A DNA stretch of 5,651 nucleotides from an uncultured Paracoccaceae bacterium (GCA_937907485.1 CALESR010000144.1:1-5651), one strand, 5' to 3'; shown: positions 1 through 5,651, counted from the first letter of the stretch. Notes: generated from the sequence alone by a model not told the origin. Numbers and translations: made by a program.

Positions 1-2637
1 CAGGGCCACTGCGACACGGTTCTTCTGGTCAACGGGCCGTACGGGCAGTGGCACTTCAATGACGATGACGCCGGGGTTGACCCGCGTATCCGCATCTCTG
101 GCGCGGCGACCGGGCAGTATGACATCTGGGTCGGCACCTATTCGCCGGGCAACTGTCAGGCGACGCTGGTCGCCGAGACCTTTGGCGGCGGTGGTCTGGG
201 GATCCCGCAGCCGCTGCCCTTCCCGCAACCGTTGCCCCAGCCGCTGCCGATCCCGCAGCCCCTGCCAGCCGCCTGCCCGAACCCCGGCGCGAATGGCCAG
301 ATGCTGACCTATACCGGCCAGCAGCTCTGGGCACCGCAGAGCCATGGGGTAACGGCGGGCGGGCCGCTTGACCTCGGCGCCTGCGGTTCGGTGCCCGGGC
401 ATGGCCATATCGTGCCGAACCCCGATTTCACGCTGAACCTGACGCAGAATTTCCCCGGCTATGATCTGGAGTTCCGGGTGCAGGCGCAGTGCGACACGGT
501 GCTGTTGGTCAATGGGCCGAACGGGCAGTGGCATTACAACGACGATACCAACGGCACCAACCCGGCGATCCGGTTGAGTACCGCGGCGCCGGGACAGTAT
601 GACGTCTGGGTCGGCACCTTTGGCGCGAACACCTGCCAGGCGACGCTGCAGTTGGAGACCTTTGGCGGCGGTGGCCTGCCGCAGCCGTTGCCGCTGCCGA
701 TTCCCCTGCCACAGCCTTTCCCGCAACCGCAGCCCCTGCCCGCCGCCTGCCCGAATCCGGGCGCGAATGGCCAGATGCTGACCTATACCGGCCAGCAACT
801 CTGGGCACCGCAGAGCCATGGGGTGACGGCGGGCGGGCCGCTTGACTTGGGCGCCTGTGGCTCGGTGCCCGGGCATGGCCATATCGTGCCGAACCCCGAT
901 TTCACGCTGAACCTGACGCAGAATTTCCCCGGCTATGATCTGGAGTTCCGGGTGCAGGCGCAGTGCGACACGGTGCTGTTGGTCAATGGGCCGAACGGGC
1001 AGTGGCATTACAACGACGATACCAACGGCACCAACCCGGCGATCCGGTTGAGTACCGCGGCGCCGGGACAGTATGACGTCTGGGTCGGCACCTTTGGCGC
1101 GAACACCTGCCAGGCGACGCTGCAGTTGGAGACCTTTGGCGGCCAACCGCAGCCGCAACCCCAACCCCAACCGCAGCCGGTTATCTGCCCGAACCCGAAC
1201 CTGACCGGGCAGATCATGGCCTATTCGGCCTATCAGTTGCGCAACACCCAGTCGCGCAGTGTGGTGGCGGGCGGGCCGGTCGATCTGGCGTCTTGTCCCG
1301 GTGTGGCGGGGCATGGGCGGGTGATCCAGTCGCCCGATTTCACCCTGAACCTGACCGCCAATGCCCAAGGGCGGGCGCTGGAGTTCCGGGCGACTGGGCA
1401 ATGCGACACGGTGCTTCTGGTCCACGGTCCGAACGGCCAATGGCATTACAACGATGACACCAATGGCATCAACCCGTTGATCCGGCTGGCGAATGCGATG
1501 CCGGGGCAATATGGCGTCTGGGTCGGCACCTTTGGGCAGAGCAATTGTCAGGCGACCCTGGCCGTCGAGAGCTTTGGCACGGCACCGCCGCCCCCTCCGC
1601 CTCCGCCTCCGCCGCCCCCTCCGCCGCTGCCAGTGGTCTGCCCGGACCCCTCGTCCCATGGCGCGCCGCTGGCGCACAGCGTCGCCGACCTGCAAACGCG
1701 GCGCAGCTATGACGTGGTGGCGGGCGGTCCGTCGGATCTGGCCTCGTGCCCCGGTCTTCCCGGCATCGGCCATACCATCGCATCGCCGGATTTCTCGTTG
1801 CAAATCACCGGCGACCCGTCAGGGCAAGAGTTGCTGCTGGGCGTCGATGCGGCCTGCGATTCGGTGCTGTTGGTCAATGACCCCAACGGGCGCTGGCATT
1901 TCAACGATGACGGCGTCGATCTGAACGCGCGGCTGGTTCTGGCCGAGCCTTCGGCGGGGATCTGGCGCATCTGGGTTGGCACCTATGGCACGACCACCTG
2001 TCAGGCCAGCTTGTCGGCGCAGATGCAGCCCGCTGTGGCACCGGTCGAGCCCGCGCCGGCCAACATGACCGGCTATCGCAACCGTGTCGGGCAGAGCTTT
2101 GCCTTTCAGGTGACCGGCGCGGCCTCGGGCGCGCTGTGGGGGTCGGGGGTCTATACCGACGATTCCAACCTTGCACGGGCGGCGGTGCATGCCGGGCTGC
2201 TGCAGCCGGGGCAGAGCGGAGTGCTGACCGTGCAGGTTCTGCCCGGTCAGGACGCCTATCCCGGCAGCCTGCAGAATGGTGTGCAATCCTCGACCTATGG
2301 TCGCTGGAACGGCAGCTTCACCTTTGTCGCGGGGGCCAGTGCCTCGCGGCCCGAGGCGGCGGGTGTCTGGCAGATCCTCGCCAACGGGTTCCCCGGCGCG
2401 CTGGTGCTGGACTGGGACGGTGCCGCGTGGAGCGGCCGCCTGACCTTTGCCAGCTTTGGCGTGGCCGAGGCGCTGGAGGCGATCAGCTTTGACCCGGCCA
2501 CCGGTCTGATCGGGTTCACCCGGCCAATCCCCGGCGGCGCGCAAGTCTTTCAGGGCACGTTGAACGGCGGCCTGTTTACGGGCACCTTTACGCAGGCCGG
2601 TGGCGCGTACCAGTATCCGTGGTCCGCCATGCCCTGA
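1..2637 (+). CDS. Secreted multi-module protein: tandem four-cysteine (PPC-like) modules, LCCL-like domain, C-terminal beta domain (5' partial)
   Basis: Reading frame 1 is open from the first base to TGA at 2635-2637, giving 878 visible residues; the true start and presumably a signal peptide lie upstream. Residues 1-63 are the second half of a four-cysteine module and four complete modules follow (about 91-223, 249-381, 395-526, 546-675). Complete-module cysteines are 92/128/164/212, 250/286/322/370, 396/432/468/516 and 547/583/619/667, probably two disulfides each, which fits export. Each module carries CDxxLLVN, GxWHxNDD and WVGT motifs resembling PPC-type beta-sandwich domains. Proline-rich linkers lie at 68-90, 226-248, 382-394 and 529-544. 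Residues about 688-776 look LCCL-like (VYTDDSN, AAVHAG, NGV, final GSFTF). Residues about 787-878 (GVWQI, FTRPIPGGAQVF, GTFTQAGG) match the end of the gene at 4098-5546. No catalytic motif was seen. A role in surface adhesion, matrix or ligand binding is inference; the exon-like architecture is directly visible. Confidence 0.9.
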   Translation, partial: QGHCDTVLLVNGPYGQWHFNDDDAGVDPRIRISGAATGQYDIWVGTYSPGNCQATLVAETFGGGGLGIPQPLPFPQPLPQPLPIPQPLPAACPNPGANGQMLTYTGQQLWAPQSHGVTAGGPLDLGACGSVPGHGHIVPNPDFTLNLTQNFPGYDLEFRVQAQCDTVLLVNGPNGQWHYNDDTNGTNPAIRLSTAAPGQYDVWVGTFGANTCQATLQLETFGGGGLPQPLPLPIPLPQPFPQPQPLPAACPNPGANGQMLTYTGQQLWAPQSHGVTAGGPLDLGACGSVPGHGHIVPNPDFTLNLTQNFPGYDLEFRVQAQCDTVLLVNGPNGQWHYNDDTNGTNPAIRLSTAAPGQYDVWVGTFGANTCQATLQLETFGGQPQPQPQPQPQPVICPNPNLTGQIMAYSAYQLRNTQSRSVVAGGPVDLASCPGVAGHGRVIQSPDFTLNLTANAQGRALEFRATGQCDTVLLVHGPNGQWHYNDDTNGINPLIRLANAMPGQYGVWVGTFGQSNCQATLAVESFGTAPPPPPPPPPPPPPPLPVVCPDPSSHGAPLAHSVADLQTRRSYDVVAGGPSDLASCPGLPGIGHTIASPDFSLQITGDPSGQELLLGVDAACDSVLLVNDPNGRWHFNDDGVDLNARLVLAEPSAGIWRIWVGTYGTTTCQASLSAQMQPAVAPVEPAPANMTGYRNRVGQSFAFQVTGAASGALWGSGVYTDDSNLARAAVHAGLLQPGQSGVLTVQVLPGQDAYPGSLQNGVQSSTYGRWNGSFTFVAGASASRPEAAGVWQILANGFPGALVLDWDGAAWSGRLTFASFGVAEALEAISFDPATGLIGFTRPIPGGAQVFQGTLNGGLFTGTFTQAGGAYQYPWSAMP
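253..1143 (+). repeat. Near-identical 417-bp direct repeat (253-669 and 727-1143, offset 474 bp)
   Basis: The two copies encode 139 identical residues. By hand alignment there are nine base differences, all synonymous and all between 253 and 387 of the first copy (for example positions 267, 282, 285, 384 and 387). From 388 to 669 against 862 to 1143, 282 bp are identical. Identity stops abruptly at 669/1143, where the linkers begin. This pattern fits recent duplication or a gene-conversion tract covering the 3' two thirds. Such a repeat could also be mis-assembled or vary in copy number. Confidence 0.93.
1585..1626 (+). repeat. Run of 14 proline codons in an inter-module linker
   Basis: Fourteen consecutive proline codons (visible residues 529-542) link modules three and four. 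CCG, CCC and CCT codons are mixed, so the DNA is not a simple homopolymeric repeat. A proline run of this length should form a stiff polyproline II rod and, from general knowledge, should slow ribosomes and need elongation factor P for efficient translation. The other linkers in this gene alternate proline with Q, L, F or I instead. Confidence 0.9.
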
Positions 2638-2656
2638 GACCCGATGTGATGCGCGA

Positions 2657-2675
2657 GGGGCGGCCCAGCCGCCCC
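2657..2675 (+). terminator. Hairpin after the first gene, possible terminator
   Basis: A perfect 8-bp GC-only stem (2657-2664 pairing with 2668-2675) with a 3-base loop begins 20 bases after the stop codon. No T-run follows, so it may be a weak intrinsic terminator, a 3'-end stabiliser, or a Rho-assisted stop. The rest of the 149-base gap to the next gene (2638-2786) shows only a minor 5-bp stem at 2730-2743 and no convincing promoter. Confidence 0.5.
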
Positions 2676-2786
2676 CGCACAGCCTGCGCCTTGCCGCCAA
2701 AGGGCCGACTGGCCGGGGCGAGCGGGGCGGCCTGACCCCAGGCGCGACCGGAACGGGGCGCCGCAACCGACAGCGAGATATTTGCC

Positions 2787-3932
2787 ATGACGCTCTTTCA
2801 TCGACCCCTCACCCTCGGCCTGGCGGCTGCCTTTGGCACGCTGGGCGCCAATGCCGCCCTTGCCTGCCCGGACTGGAGCCTGACTGGCGCGCAGCTGTCC
2901 TACACGTCGGATCAGCTCTGGGTGCCTCAAGGCCATTCGGTCATCGCCGGCGGCAACGTCAACCTCGCCAATTGCCCGCAGCCGGGCGCGGGCTGGGTCA
3001 TCACGCAGCCGGATTTCGACCTGATGCTGACCGACAACGCGGCCGGGCGTGACATCGAGTTTCGTGTCACCGCAGGCTGCGACACCATCCTGCTGGTCAA
3101 TGACGCGGGCGGTCAGTGGCATTTCGACGACGACAGCGGCGGCAACATGAACCCGCTGATCCGGCTGGCCGCAGCACCGGCAGGGGGCTATGACATCTGG
3201 GTCGGCACCTTTGCCCCGTCGAGCTGCGAGGCGACCCTGACGCTGGAGAGCTTTGGCGGTGCCTATGCGCCGGGCGGTGGCGCAGGCGAGCCGAGCGCGA
3301 TGCCCGATCCGGGCAACCTGACCAGCTATCGCGGTCAGACCGGCGCCACGCTGACCTTTACTGTCACCGGGTCGAACAGCGGCTCGGTCTGGGGCTCGGG
3401 TCCCTATACCGACGATTCCAGTCTGGCGGCGGCGGCGGTGCATGCGGGCGTCCTGCAGGCGGGCCAGACCGGCGACGTCGTGGTGATGATCGAACCCGGC
3501 CAGCAAAACTATGGCGCCTCGACGGCGAACGGCGTGACGACCTATTCGTATGGCAGCTATGGCGGCAGCTTCTCGTTCCCGATGTCGCCCGATATCGGCG
3601 GCATGGCCGATCCGGGCAACCTGACCAGCTATCGCGGTCAGACCGGCGCCACGCTGAGCTTCACGGTCACCGGGTCGAACACCGGCTCGGTCTGGGGCTC
3701 GGGGCCCTATACCGACGATTCCAGTCTGGCGGCGGCGGCGGTGCATGCGGGTGTCCTGGCGGTCGGCCAGACCGGCACCGTCGAGGTCACCATCCTGCCG
3801 GGCCAGCAGAATTATTCCGGCTCGGCGGCGAATGGCGTGACGAGTGCGAACTATGGCAACTGGGGCGGCAGCTTTGGCTTTGTTGGCGCTCCCGCGCCGA
3901 TGGCCCCCTCGGCGCCCTCGGCCTCGAAGTAA
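2787..3932 (+). CDS. Secreted protein: signal peptide, four-cysteine (PPC-like) module, two tandem LCCL-like domains
   Basis: This is a complete 381-residue protein. The ATG at 2787 was chosen because it directly precedes a Sec signal peptide: short basic start, hydrophobic stretch at residues 8-20, and probable cleavage after ALA at residue 26, leaving Cys27 as the first mature residue. The ribosome binding site is weak (GCGAG about ten bases upstream). Residues 27-158 form one four-cysteine module (Cys27, 63, 98, 147) with CDTILLVN, GQWHFDDD, NPLIRL and DIWVGT. Two LCCL-like domains follow, about 177-264 and 277-365, each with WGSGPYTDDSSLAAAAVHAGVL, NGV and a final GGSF. Animal LCCL domains have conserved cysteines; these copies have none. 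The protein ends in a short P/A/S-rich tail. No enzyme motif is present. It shares modules with both flanking genes, so a related export-dependent binding role is inferred. Confidence 0.92.
   Translation: MTLFHRPLTLGLAAAFGTLGANAALACPDWSLTGAQLSYTSDQLWVPQGHSVIAGGNVNLANCPQPGAGWVITQPDFDLMLTDNAAGRDIEFRVTAGCDTILLVNDAGGQWHFDDDSGGNMNPLIRLAAAPAGGYDIWVGTFAPSSCEATLTLESFGGAYAPGGGAGEPSAMPDPGNLTSYRGQTGATLTFTVTGSNSGSVWGSGPYTDDSSLAAAAVHAGVLQAGQTGDVVVMIEPGQQNYGASTANGVTTYSYGSYGGSFSFPMSPDIGGMADPGNLTSYRGQTGATLSFTVTGSNTGSVWGSGPYTDDSSLAAAAVHAGVLAVGQTGTVEVTILPGQQNYSGSAANGVTSANYGNWGGSFGFVGAPAPMAPSAPSASK
3306..3776 (+). repeat. Direct repeat of LCCL-like units (3306-3473 and 3609-3776, offset 303 bp)
   Basis: Two 168-bp segments differ at about ten positions by hand alignment and begin with 49 identical bases. 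They encode the N-terminal two thirds of the two LCCL-like domains. Downstream of 3473 and 3776 the copies diverge sharply although they still encode the same fold. The pattern matches internal duplication with later homogenisation of only part of the unit. Confidence 0.88.
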
Positions 3933-3952
3933 CGCCGCATCCCGCGGCACTG

Positions 3953-3987
3953 CAGGGCCCGGCGAAAGCCGGGCCCTGTTGCGTTTC
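3953..3987 (+). terminator. Strong intrinsic terminator hairpin after the second gene
   Basis: A perfect 11-bp GC-rich stem (3953-3963 with 3968-3978) is closed by a GAAA tetraloop (3964-3967) and followed by a T-rich tail (TTGCGTTTC). It starts 20 bases after the TAA stop. Stem length, stable GNRA-type loop and position make this the clearest terminator in the window. The remainder of the 165-base gap up to 4097 holds only the ribosome binding site of the next gene and no promoter I can defend. Confidence 0.88.
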
Positions 3988-4085
3988 GGCCCCATGCTGC
4001 CCCACGCGGCACGGCGTCGCAGTTGTCACCGATCATGGCGGGTTTGCGGGTTTTCTGCCCTGCTGAACGCGCGGACATAGACATG

Positions 4086-4092
4086 AAAGGAG
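4086..4092 (+). promoter_or_regulatory. Shine-Dalgarno site that fixes the start of the third gene
   Basis: AAAGGAG lies five bases before the ATG at 4098 and is a near-consensus ribosome binding site. It supports 4098 over the in-frame upstream TTG at 4023 and ATG at 4083, which have no such site and would place unlikely residues ahead of the signal peptide. Confidence 0.85.
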
Positions 4093-4097
4093 CAGCG

Positions 4098-5546
4098 ATG
4101 CGTGATTTTCCTCTCGGTAAGGGGTCTGTGCGGTGGTCCCGGCTGTTGCCGCTGGCAACGGGTCTGGCGGTGATGACAGCGGGGTCGGCGGCGCTGGCCT
4201 GCCCGGATTGGCAGCAGACCGGCCAGCAGATCCGCTATTCCGCCGATCAGCTCTGGACGCCGCAATCGCTGTCGGTGGTGGCGGGCGGCGCCAGCAATCT
4301 GGCCAATTGCCCGCAGCCCGGCGTCGGGTATGTCGCTGCGCGGCCCGATTTCGACCTGACGCTGACCGACAACGGCGCCCGGCGCGATCTGGTGATCCGC
4401 GTTACCGCCAGTTGCGACGCGGTGCTGCTGGTCAATGGCGCCGATGGGCAATGGAGCTTCAACGACGACAGCGACGGCGTCAACCCGCGCCTGCAACTGC
4501 CGGACGCGCGGCCCGGGGTCTATGATATCTGGGTGGGCACCTACAGCCCGACGCCCTGTCAGGCCACGCTGACGCTGGAAACGCTTGGCGGCACGCAGAT
4601 GCCGCAGCCGCAGCCGCAGCCGGTGGTGCCGCAGCCGCAGGTGACTGTGGGCGGTGGGCTGACATGGCGCTTTGACCGGGACACGCAGGGTTGGCAGGTG
4701 CGCGATGGCCAGTTGTCCACCGTTCCCGGCAGCCACATGCAGGTCACTGCCTGGGGTGACAGCCGCGTGGGCTATCTGATCGCGCCGCCGTCGGCGCTGG
4801 GCGACTGGCGCGGGGTGACCGCCATCGACGCGGTGATGCGCAGCCCGGGGTCGCGCTATTTCGCGGCCTTTTCGGAAGGGGCGGTCGGCGACCTCGTGCT
4901 TTACAATGGCACGATGAGCGCGGCGGCGGCGTTCCCGCACTGGCTGGGCCCGGATTGGGCGCAGCTGTCGGTCCCGTTGCGTCAGGCCGTCACGATGGGG
5001 GGGACTTTGCGGTGGCAACTTGGTGGCGGCGCCGGGTCGCTGGAGCAGGTGCTGGCCAATGTCACTGCCTTCCATGTGCGTGGTGAGTTCCAGTTGGGCG
5101 ATACCATTGCCGATGTCCGCGAGATCGCGCTGCAAGGTGTGATCGGCCCGTCAGCGATTGCGGTGCCGCAGCCCCAGCCGCAACCTCAGCCCGTTGTAGG
5201 TGTTCCGGCGGCGGCCGGGGTCTGGCGCATCAACGGCAACTCTTATGCCGGGACGCTGACCCTGACATGGTCGGGGGCGGGTTGGGCCGGGGTGGTCAAC
5301 TATGACGTTTACCGCCGCGACGAACCGCTGGAGAACATCCGCTTTGACCCGGCCAGCGGAAGCATCGAGTTCACCCGACCGATCCCGGGCGCCACGCAGA
5401 TCTATCGCGGGCGATTGGCGGGTGGCGAGATGCGCGGCGAGTTCAATCAGGCTGGCGGGGCCTACAGCTATGGCTGGTCCGCCACATTGAGTGCACCACA
5501 GGCAGGCGGCGGCGCGGCACCTGCCCCCGGTGGCGGCACCAAGTGA
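4098..5546 (+). CDS. Secreted protein: signal peptide, four-cysteine (PPC-like) module, laminin-B-like domain, C-terminal beta domain
   Basis: This is a complete 482-residue protein starting at the ATG behind a good Shine-Dalgarno site. The signal peptide has a basic n-region (residues 1-15), a hydrophobic core (16-28) and probable cleavage after ALA at residue 34. Residues 35-165 are a four-cysteine module (Cys35, 71, 106, 154) with CDAVLLVN, FNDDSDG and DIWVGT. A PQ-rich linker (169-182) leads to residues about 187-346, which resemble a laminin B (domain IV) fold: FDRDTQGW at the start, a GYLIAP..ALGDWRG core, then VLANVTAFHVRGEF near the end. A second PQ linker (357-365) precedes residues about 371-466 (GVWRI, FTRPIPGATQIY, GEFNQAGGAYSYGWSA), which match the C-terminus of the gene ending at 2637. 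A G/A/P-rich tail follows. The laminin-B call is by motif memory only and moderately sure. No catalytic residues were recognised; extracellular binding is inferred. Confidence 0.92.
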   Translation: MRDFPLGKGSVRWSRLLPLATGLAVMTAGSAALACPDWQQTGQQIRYSADQLWTPQSLSVVAGGASNLANCPQPGVGYVAARPDFDLTLTDNGARRDLVIRVTASCDAVLLVNGADGQWSFNDDSDGVNPRLQLPDARPGVYDIWVGTYSPTPCQATLTLETLGGTQMPQPQPQPVVPQPQVTVGGGLTWRFDRDTQGWQVRDGQLSTVPGSHMQVTAWGDSRVGYLIAPPSALGDWRGVTAIDAVMRSPGSRYFAAFSEGAVGDLVLYNGTMSAAAAFPHWLGPDWAQLSVPLRQAVTMGGTLRWQLGGGAGSLEQVLANVTAFHVRGEFQLGDTIADVREIALQGVIGPSAIAVPQPQPQPQPVVGVPAAAGVWRINGNSYAGTLTLTWSGAGWAGVVNYDVYRRDEPLENIRFDPASGSIEFTRPIPGATQIYRGRLAGGEMRGEFNQAGGAYSYGWSATLSAPQAGGGAAPAPGGGTK

Positions 5547-5554
5547 GTCGTGCG

Positions 5555-5582
5555 ACCGGGCCAGGGGAAACCCCGGCCCGGT
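5555..5582 (+). terminator. Terminator hairpin after the third gene, possibly bidirectional
   Basis: Bases 5555-5562 pair with 5575-5582 (8 bp) and 5564-5567 with 5571-5574 (4 bp), with a single bulged A at 5563 and an AAA loop. It starts eight bases after the TGA stop. The T-tail is minimal. Because it also lies directly beside the proposed stop codon of a minus-strand gene at 5583-5585, it could serve both converging transcripts. Confidence 0.72.
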
Positions 5583-5651
5583 TCAATGGAAATCCCGGCT
5601 GGGGAACAGCGCCTTGGCCTGATCGCGCGGGTGGCGCATGCCGCGCTGACT
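5583..5651 (-). CDS. Probable C-terminal end of a convergent gene (partial, unidentified)
   Basis: On the minus strand an open frame enters from the right edge and ends at TGA (plus-strand TCA at 5583-5585), giving 22 residues ending in RDQAKALFPSRDFH. Amino-acid composition and G/C third positions (18 of 22) look like coding sequence, and the stop sits immediately next to the terminator hairpin, as expected for a convergent pair. The fragment is too short to name. The alternative is a plus-strand start at ATG 5586 (MEIPAGEQRL...), which has no ribosome binding site and lies inside the terminator tail. Confidence 0.42.
   Translation of the reverse strand, partial: SQRGMRHPRDQAKALFPSRDFH

Larger units (their letters stand above)
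1..2025 (+). repeat. Tandem array of four-cysteine modules (one partial, four complete) within the first gene
   Basis: Cysteine spacing is 36, 36 and 48 residues in every complete copy, and 48 in the partial first copy (Cys4 to Cys52). Modules one and two are identical in protein sequence, module three is clearly related, and module four is the most diverged: its NDD motif is followed by GVDLNARLVL rather than NGxNPxIRL. Modules are separated by linkers of differing length and composition (P-Q/L/F/I alternation, pure QP alternation, then a proline run), so linkers change much faster than modules. More copies probably lie upstream of the window edge. Confidence 0.9.

Noticed and set aside
202..1182. 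CRISPR-like or non-coding repeat array
   Set aside because: The repeats are in-frame protein modules and proline-rich linkers at 474-bp spacing with synonymous differences, so they are coding repeats.
1..2025. Peptidase annotation
   Set aside because: PPC-type domains often cause proteins to be labelled peptidases, but no catalytic domain or active-site motif is visible in any of the three proteins.
232..2637. TTG at 232 as the start of the first gene
   Set aside because: The same frame is open back to base 1 and upstream codons encode the second half of another four-cysteine module. The TTG is a leucine inside a proline-rich linker.
2847..2867. Lipoprotein signal (cysteine directly after the signal peptide in genes 2 and 3)
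   Set aside because: The residues before the cysteine are A-L-A, not the usual L-A/S-G/A lipobox order, and this cysteine is the conserved first cysteine of every module, including internal ones in gene 1. Signal peptidase I cleavage is more likely.
2550..3995. Long minus-strand open frame of about 480 codons opposite the second gene
   Set aside because: It is an antisense shadow typical of high-GC coding DNA: rich in R, H, G and A, spans the terminator, and mirrors the repeats of the real gene. The plus-strand frame has a signal peptide and recognisable domains. The minus-strand frames at 1819-2766 and 4026-5135 were rejected for the same reason.
4023..4051. Promoter with TTGTCA as -35 box
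   Set aside because: No acceptable -10 box lies 16-18 bases downstream (the region reads as G-rich sequence), so the match may be chance.
4023..4097. Upstream starts (TTG 4023, ATG 4083) for the third gene
   Set aside because: The strong AAAGGAG site and the signal peptide both point to ATG 4098; the extension would add 25 residues ahead of the signal peptide.
5586..5651. Plus-strand gene starting at ATG 5586
   Set aside because: It has no ribosome binding site, begins in the terminator tail, and the minus-strand frame has better third-position G/C and a well-placed stop. It cannot be fully excluded with 66 bases.

Overview
The window is high-GC DNA with strongly GC-biased third codon positions. 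The codon style and protein types suggest an alphaproteobacterium, most likely of the Rhodobacter/Paracoccus kind; this is inferred from composition and family resemblance, not from a marker gene. It holds three consecutive plus-strand genes for secreted, multi-domain, apparently non-enzymatic proteins, and at the right edge what looks like the last codons of a convergent minus-strand gene.

Layout: (1) 1-2637, the 3' part of a large gene whose start lies outside the window. It encodes one partial and four complete copies of a ~130-residue four-cysteine module joined by proline-rich linkers, then an LCCL-like domain and a C-terminal beta-rich domain. (2) 2787-3932, a 381-residue protein: signal peptide, one four-cysteine module, two tandem LCCL-like domains. 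(3) 4098-5546, a 482-residue protein: signal peptide, one four-cysteine module, a laminin-B-like domain, and the same C-terminal domain that ends gene 1. (4) 5583-5651, probable tail of a minus-strand gene. A hairpin follows each of the three main genes (2657-2675, 3953-3978, 5555-5582), so they may be transcribed largely as separate units although they lie head to tail with gaps of about 150-165 bases.

The unifying element is the four-cysteine module. Its cysteines sit at nearly invariant spacing (36, 35-36 and 48-49 residues) in all six complete copies, and it carries a CDxxLLVN...G.W.F/YNDD...NP.IRL...G.YxxWVGT core. It resembles, at motif level, the beta-sandwich pre-peptidase C-terminal (PPC) type of domain. 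Each gene joins this module to a different set of C-terminal domains. The cluster therefore looks like a domain-shuffled paralogous family of exported surface or matrix proteins, built partly from domain types best known from animal extracellular proteins (LCCL, laminin B). Nearly identical internal DNA repeats (253-669 with 727-1143; 3306-3473 with 3609-3776), each with an abrupt end to its identity, indicate recent duplication or gene conversion. No catalytic motif, transporter, RNA gene, CRISPR array or mobile element was seen. Binding targets and biological role cannot be read from the sequence.
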